From CAZGTQ01 sp964528575 (lineage in GTDB: Bacteria; Planctomycetota; UBA1135; GCA-002686595), in the NCBI GenBank assembly GCA_964528575.1, contig CAZGTQ010000449.1:1-27289 (forward strand): a DNA stretch of 27,289 nucleotides, given 5' to 3'. Every line of letters begins with the position of its first letter. Positions within the stretch are counted from its first letter, which is position 1. Of the stretch, positions 15,258 to 23,791 are shown in pieces. Below the pieces are notes generated by a model, which was not told the DNA's origin, searched no databases, and saw only the letters and a list, made by a program, of their open reading frames with translations. Made by a program: the position numbers and the translations under genes.

Positions 15258-17072
15258 GTGCTCCCCAACCGACCCCCTGTCCCCTCCGCGCGCGCGCTGG
15301 AGCTGTGCGCCGTGTTCGCGGTCGCGGTGGCGGTCGCGCTCGTGTGGACCTGGCCGCTCGGCGGGGCGCTCGCGGACGCCGTTCCGATCGATCCGCGCTT
15401 CGTCGCGGAGCTCGGGAAGCCCGCGTACCGCGGCGTCTGGGACCTGTGGTGGGGGAGCCGCGTCCTGCTCGACGGCGCGGCGCCGTTCTCGTCGCCGGCG
15501 ATCTTCGCCCCGGTCGGGCACGAGCTCGCGTTCCACGATCACGCGGTGCTCGCGGGCATGCTCTCGGCGCCGCTCCAGCTCGTCGGTTCCGTGCTCGCGT
15601 ACAACGTCGTCCTGCTGCTCTCGTTCGCGGCCGGCGCGACCGCGACGTGGGCGCTCGCGCGGCGCGTCGGCCTCGGCGCGCCCGCGGCCGCGTTCGCCGC
15701 CTTCGCGTGGTCCTTCTCGCCGTACTTCCTGCAGGGGAGCCTGCGTCACCCCGCGCTGTTCTGCGGACCCGGCGCGCCGCTGTTCGCGCTCGCGTGGCTC
15801 ACGCTGCTCGACGGGCGGCACGGCTCGAGCGGCGCGTGGCGTCGCGGAGCCGCCGCGGCGCTCGTCGCGGGAGCGTGCATCTTCGCGTCGCTCGGCGCCG
15901 CGCTCCGCCTGGGCGCGCTCGCGCTCGCGCTGTTCGTCTGCGCGCCGTCGATCGAGCGCGACCGCGTCCGAGCACGCCGCTCGGGGCTCTTCGACGCGAA
16001 CGCGCTCGCCCCTCTCCTCGTCGTCCTCGTCTTCGCGCTCTGGCCGAGCGCCGCCGCGTTCGCCCGCGCGGCGAGCGACCGGGCCGAGGCCGAGGCGACG
16101 TTCGCGGCGCTCGACGCCGCGGCGCACGGCGCCGGCTCGCTCGAACGGCCGCAGCGCTACCACCCGCGGCTGCTCGACTTCGCGACCCCGCCCGGGCTGC
16201 ACCCCGCGTTCCCCGGGCTCGGCGGCGGCGAGCCCGACCCGGGCGCGCCGTGGACCGAGACGCGCGCCGACTCCGCCGGGCTGTGGCCGGGGCTCGCCGT
16301 CGTGCTGCTCGCGGCGTGCGCGCTCGCGCTCGAGCCGCGCTCGCGCCGCTGGCTGCTCGCGTCGCTGCCGCTCTTCGTGCTGTGCTGGGACCCCGGTCCG
16401 GAGCCCGAGGGCTGGCTCTCGGCGCTCTACCGCCGCGTGCCGTTCGTCGACGAGCTCAGCGACTCGCCTGCGCGGTTCTTCCCCTGGGCGCACCTGCCGC
16501 TCGTCGTCGCCGCGGCGATCGGGCTCGACGCGTGCGTGCGACGCATCGCGACGGCCCCGGTGGCGGTGTTCGCGGGCGCGCTGTGCGTGCTCGAGCTGTG
16601 GGTCGGGCCGCTTGCGCTCGAGCGCGTGCGCGTGCCGGGCCCGGTCGAGGCGATCGCGGCGAGCGAAGAGAGCGGCGGCGGCGGCGTCTGCGTGCTGCCG
16701 TTCGCCGCGCTGCCCGACGAGCGCGCCATGTGGCAAGCGGTGCACGAGCGGCCGACCTGCGTCGCTCCGCTCACCCGCCTCGACGCCGGCCGCGTCTTCC
16801 AGTGGCGGCTGACGCACACCGACCTGTACACGTTCGGGTTCCAGCTCGGGGGAGCGCAACCCGACGCGCTCGCGATCGACCTCGCCCACGCCGAGATGGA
16901 CCACGTGCTCGTCGCCCTGGAGCAGGTGCGCGACCCGGCGCGTTACGTCGACACGCTCGACCGCATGTCCGGCTGGACACGCGGACCCGACTCGGGAGCG
17001 GTGCGCTGGTGGCATCGCTCCTCGTGGACGCCCGAGCGCTCCGCGTGGGACGGCGCGCCGCCCGACGAGTGA
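15258..17072 (+). CDS. Polytopic membrane protein resembling GT-C glycosyltransferases
   Basis: The product has 604 residues from GTG 15258, chosen because the N-terminal membrane helix (about 15-35) follows within a dozen residues. About ten membrane helices cover residues 15-460, followed by a soluble C-terminal region of about 140 residues. The first large extracellular loop carries DPRF...WDLWWGSRVLL and PAIFAPVGHELAFHD, then a LLSFAAGATATWALARR helix and FAWSFSPYFLQG. This layout resembles GT-C enzymes that use polyprenyl-phosphate sugars and bacterial YfhO-like membrane proteins. The acidic residues expected at a GT-C active site could be the Asp residues in this loop, but I cannot confirm that. 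The stop is immediately next to the stop of the convergent small gene at 17073. Confidence 0.7.
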   Translation: MLPNRPPVPSARALELCAVFAVAVAVALVWTWPLGGALADAVPIDPRFVAELGKPAYRGVWDLWWGSRVLLDGAAPFSSPAIFAPVGHELAFHDHAVLAGMLSAPLQLVGSVLAYNVVLLLSFAAGATATWALARRVGLGAPAAAFAAFAWSFSPYFLQGSLRHPALFCGPGAPLFALAWLTLLDGRHGSSGAWRRGAAAALVAGACIFASLGAALRLGALALALFVCAPSIERDRVRARRSGLFDANALAPLLVVLVFALWPSAAAFARAASDRAEAEATFAALDAAAHGAGSLERPQRYHPRLLDFATPPGLHPAFPGLGGGEPDPGAPWTETRADSAGLWPGLAVVLLAACALALEPRSRRWLLASLPLFVLCWDPGPEPEGWLSALYRRVPFVDELSDSPARFFPWAHLPLVVAAAIGLDACVRRIATAPVAVFAGALCVLELWVGPLALERVRVPGPVEAIAASEESGGGGVCVLPFAALPDERAMWQAVHERPTCVAPLTRLDAGRVFQWRLTHTDLYTFGFQLGGAQPDALAIDLAHAEMDHVLVALEQVRDPARYVDTLDRMSGWTRGPDSGAVRWWHRSSWTPERSAWDGAPPDE

Positions 17073-17387
17073 TCAGTCGTCGCCGTCGTCCGCTTCCAGC
17101 GCGGCGTGTTTGACCGCCGTGGCGTGGATGCGCTCGAGCCCCGCGACGAAAGCCATCGTCGTGTTGGAGATGTCGTGCCGGCCGTTGTCCAAAGCGAGTT
17201 GCGCGAATCTCCGAAGGCGCTTTTGCAGCTTCGGAATCTCCTTCAGAACGGGAGAGTCTTTGCGCTTCTTTGCCTGGACCTTCGCCTGGAGCTCTGCGAT
17301 CCGGCTCTGGAGTTCTTCGATGCGCTCGTCGTCGCTGCGCCGGCGATAGGGGCGCCCGTTGGACGAGCGCTTGCTCGTGGCTGTCAT
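17073..17387 (-). CDS. Small basic coiled-coil protein, function unknown
   Basis: This 104-residue protein starts at ATG 17387. It has a basic, Arg/Ser-rich N-terminus (GRPYRRRSDDERI, about 11-23), a heptad-like helix (EELQSRIAELQAKVQAKKRK, about 24-43), a second basic helix (KLQKRLRRFAQLAL), and an acidic end (EADDGDD). The basic and coiled-coil character would fit a nucleic-acid-binding or nucleoid-associated protein, but no family is recognised. The gene and the 330 bp upstream of it look less GC-rich than the neighbours, with more third-position A/T, which may mark a separate origin or weaker selection. No Shine-Dalgarno sequence is visible. Confidence 0.6.
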   Translation of the reverse strand: MTATSKRSSNGRPYRRRSDDERIEELQSRIAELQAKVQAKKRKDSPVLKEIPKLQKRLRRFAQLALDNGRHDISNTTMAFVAGLERIHATAVKHAALEADDGDD

Positions 17388-17723
17388 TCGGAGGCTCGCG
17401 ATCGGTAGATCGCGCTCTTTGCTCGGAATCGGTCGGGGCGGCTGCCGCGAATCGCTTTGGCGAGCTTCGCGGCGAGCTCTTTCCAGAGGAAACCTGTCAG
17501 GGGGCCGCCAAGAGCGAACGTATCAGCTCTCCTCGAATCCGTCCAATCGGTTGTTCGTCCGATCGGGTTCGGATTCCCGACTTTCTTCCGACTTCCTTCC
17601 GACATGGGCGGCGCCCTCCGCGGGCTCTGGTGGGCCCCGAGCGCCTCTGCTAGACTGCCGGGCTTCCCCGTCCGCGTCCGAACCCGGGCGGACGCTCCCC
17701 CCGCCGCCCCCACGCAGGTTCCC
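17388..17723 (+). other. 336-bp divergent intergenic region before hpt
   Basis: This gap separates the small coiled-coil gene (minus) from hpt (plus). It is less GC-rich than its surroundings. TAGACT at 17651-17656, preceded by TGC, could serve as a -10 box for hpt, but no good -35 lies 16-18 bp upstream. TTCCGAC occurs twice close together near 17586-17602. The hpt frame is open through most of the gap, but the translation looks non-coding (Pro/Arg/Ser-rich, unlike any phosphoribosyltransferase N-terminus). I see no RNA gene here. Confidence 0.4.
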
Positions 17724-18290
17724 GTGCACGACGACATCGAACGCATCCTTCTCTCGGAAGAGGAGATCCTGCGCGGGATCGACCGCGTCGCGGCCGAGGT
17801 CACCCGGGCCTATCGCGACAAGGACTTCACCGTCGTCTCGATCCTCAAGGGGTCGTGCGTCTTCGCGTCCGACCTGATTCGGCGAATCCCGATCCCGCTG
17901 GAGCTCGCGTTCGTCGCGGCCTCGAGCTACGGCGACGGCACCGAGGCCGGCCGGCTCGAGCTGAACTACATCCCTGCCGAGGGCGAGCTCGCCGGGCGCA
18001 ACCTGCTGCTCGTCGACGACATCCTCGACACCGGTCGGACCTTGTACCGGCTGAGCCAGGAGCTGCGCGCCCGCGGCGCCGCCGAGGTCCAGACGTGCGT
18101 CTTCCTCGACAAGCCGTCTCGGCGGGACGTCCCCTTCGAGGCCGACTTCCGCGCCTTCGAGGTCGAGAACCTGTTCGTCGTGGGCTACGGACTCGACTTC
18201 GCCGGTCGCTACCGCAACCTCCCGTTCGTCGGCGCCCTGCGCGAGAGCGTCTACGCCCGCGCGGACCAGCGCGCCGGGGCCTCCCGCTAG
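17724..18290 (+). CDS. hpt: Hypoxanthine phosphoribosyltransferase
   Basis: The product has 188 residues from GTG 17724, matching the usual 175-190 of the family; it begins HDDIERILLSEEEI as Hpt proteins do. Visible sites are the pyrophosphate loop LKGSCVF (41-47), the flexible loop SSYGDGT (68-74), the PRPP-binding motif VDDILDTGRTL (97-107), and the base-binding C-terminal part DFAGRYRNLPFVG. It converts hypoxanthine or guanine plus PRPP to IMP or GMP, i.e. purine salvage. Two more salvage or RNA-base genes follow downstream on the same strand. The longer in-frame extension to 17457 is not needed for any domain. Confidence 0.93.
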   Translation: MHDDIERILLSEEEILRGIDRVAAEVTRAYRDKDFTVVSILKGSCVFASDLIRRIPIPLELAFVAASSYGDGTEAGRLELNYIPAEGELAGRNLLLVDDILDTGRTLYRLSQELRARGAAEVQTCVFLDKPSRRDVPFEADFRAFEVENLFVVGYGLDFAGRYRNLPFVGALRESVYARADQRAGASR

Positions 18291-18315
18291 CCCGGCGGGG
18301 ATCTGCGCGTGAGCC

Positions 18316-19413
18316 GTGAGCGAGTACCTGTCCGTCCCCCGTCAACACGTCGGCCTCGAGCTCGACGAGTTCCTCGCGTTGCACTACCCCGAGGCGACGA
18401 AGGGGTTTCTGCGCCGCCAGATTCGCGAGGGCCACGTGCTGCTCGACGGTGATCTGGCGCAGCCGTCGCACCGCCTGCGGGAGCGCCACGTCGTCATCGT
18501 CGAGTTCGACGAGGAGGAGCTGCCGGAGGCGCCCGTCGCGCCCGAGCAGAGCATCGACGTGCTGTACGAGGACGACCACGTGCTCGTCGTCGACAAGCCG
18601 CCGGGCCTCGCGACCGAGCCCGAGCGCTGGGCGCGCGCGAACGCGAGCCTGGCGGGCGCGGTGATCCAGCTCGCCGTGAACCGCGGCGGCGGCGCGGTCG
18701 TCCGCTTCGACGACGACGATCAGGACGAGCGCGAGGACGAGCGCGCGTACGAGCGCGAGGACGCGGACGGCGCGCAGGCGCATCCGCGCGGCGCGCTCTC
18801 CTTCCGCCCGCGCCTCGTCCACCGCCTCGACAAGGACACGTCCGGCGCGATCCTCGTCGCGAAGGACCTCGAGACCGAGCGCCGCCTGCGCCGCGCGTTC
18901 GACGCCGGCCAGGTGCACAAGACCTACCTGGCGCTCGTCGAGGGCGAGCACCCGCTCGCCGACGGGGAGAGCGCTTGGATCGAGCGCCCCGTCGACCACG
19001 ACGCGCGCAAGAGCGGCCGCATGCAGGTCGTCGAGACCGGCGGCAAGCCCTCGCGCACGCGCGTGTGGGTCGAGCAGCGCTTCCGCGGTTTCACGCTGCT
19101 CGGCTGCGAGCCGCGCACCGGCCGCACGCACCAGATCCGCGTGCACCTGGCGGCCGAGGGCTTCCCGCTCGTCGTCGACCCGTTCTACGGCCGGCGCAGC
19201 CAGCTCCTGCTCTCCGATTTCAAACGCAAGTACCGCCCGAAGACCGGCCGAGCGGAGCGGCCGCTGATCGAGCGTCTGACGCTGCACGCCCTGCGCCTGG
19301 AGTTCCCGGGGGCGGACGGGACCGCGGTCGCGGTCGAGTCGCCGCTCCCCGCGGATTTCGCGCGCGTGCTCAAGCAGATGTCCAAAGTGAGACCCCACCC
19401 GCGATGCGGCTGA
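18316..19413 (+). CDS. RluA-family 23S rRNA/tRNA pseudouridine synthase
   Basis: The product has 365 residues from GTG 18316. An N-terminal S4 RNA-binding domain (about 5-65; FLRRQIREGHVLLDG) is followed by the RluA catalytic domain. The catalytic Asp172 lies in LVHRLDKDTSGAIL, and the second hallmark GRTHQIRVHLAAEGFPLVVDPFYG is near 245-268. Between the start of the catalytic domain and the active site is an acidic/charged insertion (about 131-157; DDDDQDEREDER and following), longer than usual for the family. The target site cannot be told from sequence; RluD-like modification of 23S rRNA helix 69 is one possibility. The last 10 bp overlap the truD start. Confidence 0.9.
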   Translation: MSEYLSVPRQHVGLELDEFLALHYPEATKGFLRRQIREGHVLLDGDLAQPSHRLRERHVVIVEFDEEELPEAPVAPEQSIDVLYEDDHVLVVDKPPGLATEPERWARANASLAGAVIQLAVNRGGGAVVRFDDDDQDEREDERAYEREDADGAQAHPRGALSFRPRLVHRLDKDTSGAILVAKDLETERRLRRAFDAGQVHKTYLALVEGEHPLADGESAWIERPVDHDARKSGRMQVVETGGKPSRTRVWVEQRFRGFTLLGCEPRTGRTHQIRVHLAAEGFPLVVDPFYGRRSQLLLSDFKRKYRPKTGRAERPLIERLTLHALRLEFPGADGTAVAVESPLPADFARVLKQMSKVRPHPRCG

Positions 19414-21050
19414 AACAACGTGCCGGCGACTTCCGAGTCCGCGAGCTCCTCGCCGACGGCTATCTCGCGGAGCGGGGGCGCTTTCGCGTCTTCCGCGTGA
19501 CCAAGCGCAAGCTCACGTCGCTCGAGGCGGCGGCGGAGCTGGCGCGCGCGGCCGGCGTCGACTCGGGCGAGGTCGCGCTCGCCGGGCTCAAGGACCGCCA
19601 GGGCGTCACCATCCAGTACATGAGCGTGCACGGCGGCGTGCCGGTCGACGTGCGCGAGCCGGAGCTGCGCATCGAGCAGGTCGGCTTCGCCGACGACGAG
19701 CTGACGAGCGAGCACAGCCACGGCAACGCGTTCGAGATCATGGTGCGCGCGCTCGAGCGCAAGGACATGCTCGACCTGCGCGTGTCGCTCCCGCTCGTGC
19801 GCGAGCACGGCGTGCCGAACTACTTCGACGACCAGCGCTTCGGCAACCTGCGCCACGGCCAGGGCTGGGTCGCGCGCGAGCTGATGCTCGGCCGGCACGA
19901 GGAGGCGCTCCGCTCGCTCGTCGCCAGCGCGTCGCAGCACGACGACGAGCGCGCGCGCCGCTTCAAGGGGATGCTGCGCGAGCGCTGGGGCGAGTGGGGC
20001 GCGTGCATCGCGGCCGCGCGCGGGCTCGGCCGCTACCATTCGGTCTTCGAGCACCTCGAGCAGGAGCCGCAGGACTTCGCCGGCGCGTTCACGTACGTCG
20101 GCTCGCGCGAGCGGTTGATCCATCTCTACGCGTACCAATCGCACGTGTGGAACCGCGCGCTCGCGGCGAAGGTGCGGCAGGCGACGCCGGTCGAGGAGCG
20201 CGTGCTGATCGACTCGGTCGAGGGCCCGCTCGTGTGCTTCGCGGCCGCGCCGCCGAGTGTGCTGATCGAGCACCCGGCGCTGCGTCTGCCCGGCCCGGGC
20301 CTCGAGGACGTCGGCGCGGACCGCGAGCTCTTCGAGCGCGTCCTCGCGGCCGAGGACGTGCTGCCCGAGCAGTTCCGCATCGAGGGCGTCCCCGGCTTCG
20401 CGCTCAAGGGCGAGGACCGAGCGGTGCTCGTCGTCCCGCGTCACCTGCGCGTGCGCCCGCCGCGCGCCGACGAGGCGAACCCGGGCGCGCACAAGGTGCT
20501 CGTGCGCTTCGAGCTCCCGCGCGGCAGCTACGCGACGCTCGTCGTGCGGCGGTTGTTCGCGCACGCTGCACAGACCACGGGCGTCGCTCCGGTCTCGGCG
20601 CGGGGACGCTTTGCGCCCGAGGGCGGATGGCTCGCTCCGCAGGCGCCGCCCGCCGACGACGCCCCTCGGTTTGGTGCCGAGCGGCGCGAGCGTGGCCCGC
20701 GCGAACAGCGCGGCGCTTCGAGCGGCGCTCCGCGCGGCGATTGGCAGCGCGGCCGCGACGACCGTGGCCCGGGCGGCGGGCGTCCCGGCGGCGGGCGTCC
20801 CGGCGGTGGCGGCGGCTGGCGCGAGCGTGGCCCGCGCGACGAACGCGGCGCTCCGAGCGGCGCCCCGCGCGGCGATTGGCAGCGCGGCCGCGACGACCGT
20901 GGCCCCGGCGGCGGGCGACCCGGCGGCGGGCGCCCCGGCGGCGGCGGCGGCTGGCGTGAGCGAGGATCGCGCGACGACCGCGGCGGCTCGCGCGAGCGCG
21001 GCCAGGACCGCGAGCGCCCCGCTCGCGGGCCCGGCGAGGAGCGCGGGTAG
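19404..21050 (+). CDS. truD: tRNA pseudouridine synthase D with an RG-rich C-terminal tail
   Basis: The product has 548 residues from ATG 19404, which overlaps the end of the upstream pseudouridine synthase gene. The TruD catalytic Asp64 is in LAGLKDRQGVTIQYMSV, and the family motif NYFDDQRFGNLRHGQGW is present. The TRUD insertion domain and the C-terminal half of the catalytic fold continue to about residue 415. TruD makes pseudouridine 13 in tRNA-Glu. E. coli TruD has about 350 residues; here about 130 extra residues follow, low in complexity and rich in Arg and Gly, with two nearly identical 45-residue repeats. Such RG/RGG tails bind RNA non-specifically in other proteins. The tail is joined in frame without any stop. 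Confidence 0.92.
   Translation: MRLKQRAGDFRVRELLADGYLAERGRFRVFRVTKRKLTSLEAAAELARAAGVDSGEVALAGLKDRQGVTIQYMSVHGGVPVDVREPELRIEQVGFADDELTSEHSHGNAFEIMVRALERKDMLDLRVSLPLVREHGVPNYFDDQRFGNLRHGQGWVARELMLGRHEEALRSLVASASQHDDERARRFKGMLRERWGEWGACIAAARGLGRYHSVFEHLEQEPQDFAGAFTYVGSRERLIHLYAYQSHVWNRALAAKVRQATPVEERVLIDSVEGPLVCFAAAPPSVLIEHPALRLPGPGLEDVGADRELFERVLAAEDVLPEQFRIEGVPGFALKGEDRAVLVVPRHLRVRPPRADEANPGAHKVLVRFELPRGSYATLVVRRLFAHAAQTTGVAPVSARGRFAPEGGWLAPQAPPADDAPRFGAERRERGPREQRGASSGAPRGDWQRGRDDRGPGGGRPGGGRPGGGGGWRERGPRDERGAPSGAPRGDWQRGRDDRGPGGGRPGGGRPGGGGGWRERGSRDDRGGSRERGQDRERPARGPGEERG
20686..20955 (+). repeat. Two tandem 135-bp repeats in the truD 3' end
   Basis: Unit 1 (20686-20820) and unit 2 (20821-20955) are nearly identical and encode RERGPR-(E/D)-(Q/E)-RG-A-S/P-SGAPRGDWQRGRDDR followed by GGGRP repeats and GGGGGW. 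A partial third unit (RERGSRDDRGG) follows. Within each unit GGCGGGCG(T/A)(C)CC is itself repeated. The repeat keeps the reading frame and so extends the protein. Confidence 0.85.
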
Positions 21051-21164
21051 CCGCGTTCCCGGCCGCGGCGTTGCCGCAGCCGGGCGCCGGGGCGAACATG
21101 CGGGACGGCGGGAGGCGCCGGCGCCGTGCGCCTCGCCGCGAGTCCCCCCACGAACGGAGCGAGA

Positions 21165-22037
21165 ATGAGCGAGGAGCTGGTGGTGGGCGTGGTCGGCGGG
21201 TCGGGTCTGTACGACATCGACGGGCTGACCGACGTCGAGGAGGTCGCGCTGTCGACGCCGTTCGGCGAGCCGAGCGACGCGTACGTGACCGGCGTGCTCG
21301 ACGGCGTGCGCATGGTCTTCCTGCCGCGCCACGGCCGCGGCCACCGGCTGACGCCGAGCGAGATCAACTACCGCGCGAACGTCTGGGGGCTCAAGCAGCT
21401 CGGCGTGACGCGCGTGCTCTCCGTCTCCGCGGTCGGCTCGATGCGCGAGGACATCGCGCCGGGCGACTTCGTCGTGATCGACCAGTTCTTCGACCGCACG
21501 CGACACCGGCCCGACACGTTCTTCGGCGACGGCGTCGTCGCGCACGTGATGTTCGCCGACCCGGTGTGCGCGCACGTGCGCGAGGCGCTCTTGGGCTCGG
21601 GGAACGAGCTCGGCCTGCGCGTGCACGACGGCGGCACCTATCTCAACATGGAGGGGCCGCAGTTCTCGACGCGCGCCGAGTCGAAGATCTACCGCGGCTG
21701 GGGCGTCGACGTGATCGGCATGACGAACCTGCAGGAGGCGCGCCTCGCCCGCGAGGCCGAGCTCTGCTACGCGACCGTCGCGATGGCGACCGACTACGAC
21801 TGCTGGCACGAGAGCCACGACGACGTCACGGTCGAGGCCGTGCTCGCGATCATGCACCAGAACGTCGACAACGCGCGCAACCTGATCCGCTCGGCCGTGC
21901 CGCTGCTCGCCCCCGAGCGCGACTGCCCGTGCGCGACGGCTCTGCAGCACGCGATCATGACCGCGCCCGAGCGCATCCCGCCCGAGGCGCGCGACCGGCT
22001 CGGGCTGCTCGTCGGCAAGTACCTGGGAGAGCGCTGA
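21165..22037 (+). CDS. mtnP: S-methyl-5'-thioadenosine phosphorylase / purine nucleoside phosphorylase family
   Basis: The product has 290 residues from ATG 21165, with GGAG 5 bp upstream; an earlier GTG at 21126 is in frame but lacks such a site. Phosphate and ribose sites typical of the MTAP family are visible: GGSGLYDI (about 11-18), LPRHGRGHRLTPSEINYRAN (about 60-79), TYLNMEGPQFSTRAESK, and the base-binding region DVIGMTNLQEARLARE...MATDYDCWH. The Asp in ATDYDCW fits an enzyme that prefers 6-amino purines such as MTA. It releases adenine from the by-product of polyamine synthesis. The last base of its stop is the A of the next gene's ATG (TGATG). Confidence 0.92.
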   Translation: MSEELVVGVVGGSGLYDIDGLTDVEEVALSTPFGEPSDAYVTGVLDGVRMVFLPRHGRGHRLTPSEINYRANVWGLKQLGVTRVLSVSAVGSMREDIAPGDFVVIDQFFDRTRHRPDTFFGDGVVAHVMFADPVCAHVREALLGSGNELGLRVHDGGTYLNMEGPQFSTRAESKIYRGWGVDVIGMTNLQEARLAREAELCYATVAMATDYDCWHESHDDVTVEAVLAIMHQNVDNARNLIRSAVPLLAPERDCPCATALQHAIMTAPERIPPEARDRLGLLVGKYLGER

Positions 22038-23791
22038 TGCGGACCGCGCTGGCGACCATCGCGCTGCTGTTCGCGTGCGGCAGCCCGTCCGCGAACGACA
22101 CGGCGTTCGCGGACTGGGCCGCGCAGCTCAGCGCGCGCGACGAGCAAGGGCAGCCGTGGCACCAAGGTCCCGAGGTCCACGTCGACAAGACCGGCACGGC
22201 GCGCTTCGCCGAGAAGGTCCGCGACGCGTTCCGCCTCGAGAGCGCGATGGAGCTCGTGCGCTACGTCGACGGTTTCTATCGCGCGCCGGCGAACGAGGGC
22301 TACGACGCCGTGCTCGCGCGCCTCGAGGAATTCCTGCGGGAGAGCGGCTTCGGCGGCGACGACGTGCGCTTCGAGCTCGCCGTCTGGGAAACGCCGCGCC
22401 GCGCGCCCGCGTGGACGCCGCGCCGCGCGCAGGTGCTGCTCGTCGCCCCGGGCGAGGAGCCGCGCCTGCTGCACTCGTTCCGCACGCCCTCCGACGTCGA
22501 CCGCGTCGTGCTGCCGATCAACGCGCCCGCGTGCGACGTCCAGGGCCGCGTCGCGACCTCGCTCGACGATCTCGAGTCGGGGATGGTGCTCGTGACCGAG
22601 GTGCCGCTGCTCCAGGTGCTCGAGCGCGCGCGCTTCTTCGGCGCCGCGGCGGTGCTCTCCGCCTCGCTCGAGACGTTCAACGTCGACCCGCAACCGGGCG
22701 GCGAGCGCCACCTGGACGCGATCCTGTTCGACACCGTTCCGCCCGGCACGACGCTGCCGGTCGGCCGCATCTCGCCGCGCTCGTTCGCAGCGATCCGCGC
22801 GGCCAGCGAGGAGAACCCGCAGGTGAGCGTCGCGTTCCGCTCCGAGGTCGATCTCGAGCAGGACGCGCCGCTGCGCACGCTCGTCGCGACGATCGTCGGC
22901 GCCGACGCGCCCCAAGAGGCGGTCGTCGTGGTCGCGCACGTGCAGGAGCCGGGAGCGTGCGACAACGCGAGCGGCGTCGGCGGGCTCGCCGAGGGCGCCG
23001 CGACGCTCGCGCGCCTCGTGCGCGACGAGCGGATCGCGCGCCCCGCGCGCTCGATCGCGTTCGTGTGGGGCGACGAGTTCGTGCAGAGCGAGGTCTGGCT
23101 CGAGCGCTCCGGCCGGCGCGCCGTCGCGGGCATCTCGGCCGACATGATCGGCGAGTCGCCCGAGCGCACCGGCGCGATCGCGCTGCTCGAGCGGATGCCC
23201 GACCCCGGCGCCGTCCGTCCGCTCCCGCCCGACGAGCACACGCCGTGGGGCGCCGGCGAGGTCGAGCAAGAGCACGTCGTGCCGAGCGGCCTCGCGATCG
23301 TCGCGCGCTGCGCCCTCGCCGACGTCGCCCTGCTCGAGAAGGAGCTGTGGCGCACCGCCGACCATCCGTGGGAGGGCGGCAGCGACCACGACGTGTTCAT
23401 CGCGCGCGGCATCCCCGGCGTGCTCTTCTGGCACTTCACCGACTTCTCGTACCACACGAGCCTCGACCGCCTCCCGATGGTCGACGCCGACGAGCTCGCG
23501 CGAACGACGACGGCGATCCTCGCGACCGCGCTCGCCGTCGCCGACCCGCTGGCGACCGACCTCGAGCGCTACCTGCGCTCGCTCGCCAAGGAGCAGAGCG
23601 TGCGCATCCGCGCGGCCGAGGAAGCGAACGATGCGGCGCTCGTCCAGGCGTGGACCGAGTGGTTCCTCGGCGCGCGCGAGTGGCTGCGCGCGGAGTGTCT
23701 ACCGGGCCTCGAGCACGGCGAGCAGCCGCTGCCGCGCCCCGCAGACGACGGCGAGCGCAGCGACTCCTCGAACGGCGAAGGCAGCGACTAG
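22037..23791 (+). CDS. M28-family metallopeptidase-like lipoprotein with altered active site
   Basis: The product has 584 residues from ATG 22037, overlapping the previous stop. The signal ends L-F-A-C (Cys14), so a lipoprotein is likely. The M28 di-zinc core is recognisable: His301 (VVAHVQE), Asp309 (GACDNASGVGG), Asp346-Glu347 (FVWGDEF), Asp369 (SADMIGES) and His473 (SYHTSLD). Two differences from standard M28 stand out. The Asp of HxD is Gln303, and the first acidic residue of the G-E-E pair is Asp. All five metal ligands can still be matched, so activity is plausible. Residues about 130-290 resemble a PA-like insertion. It probably trims peptides outside the cytoplasmic membrane. Its stop overlaps the stop of the convergent gene in the sequence CTAG. 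Confidence 0.85.
   Translation: MRTALATIALLFACGSPSANDTAFADWAAQLSARDEQGQPWHQGPEVHVDKTGTARFAEKVRDAFRLESAMELVRYVDGFYRAPANEGYDAVLARLEEFLRESGFGGDDVRFELAVWETPRRAPAWTPRRAQVLLVAPGEEPRLLHSFRTPSDVDRVVLPINAPACDVQGRVATSLDDLESGMVLVTEVPLLQVLERARFFGAAAVLSASLETFNVDPQPGGERHLDAILFDTVPPGTTLPVGRISPRSFAAIRAASEENPQVSVAFRSEVDLEQDAPLRTLVATIVGADAPQEAVVVVAHVQEPGACDNASGVGGLAEGAATLARLVRDERIARPARSIAFVWGDEFVQSEVWLERSGRRAVAGISADMIGESPERTGAIALLERMPDPGAVRPLPPDEHTPWGAGEVEQEHVVPSGLAIVARCALADVALLEKELWRTADHPWEGGSDHDVFIARGIPGVLFWHFTDFSYHTSLDRLPMVDADELARTTTAILATALAVADPLATDLERYLRSLAKEQSVRIRAAEEANDAALVQAWTEWFLGAREWLRAECLPGLEHGEQPLPRPADDGERSDSSNGEGSD

Noticed and set aside
14631..17015. A 794-residue version of the Nudix protein
   Set aside because: Only the last 178 residues look like a protein family. 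The rest is the reverse of the membrane protein gene at 15258-17072.
17457..17723. N-terminal extension of Hpt by 89 residues
   Set aside because: From GTG 17724 the protein has the normal family length and N-terminus. The extension is Pro/Arg/Ser-rich with no domain, and the DNA there looks like a promoter region.
21051..21164. GC-rich hairpin (GCGGC-GTT-GCCGC) after truD as a terminator
   Set aside because: No T tract follows, the stem is only 5 bp, and such hairpins are common by chance at this GC content.
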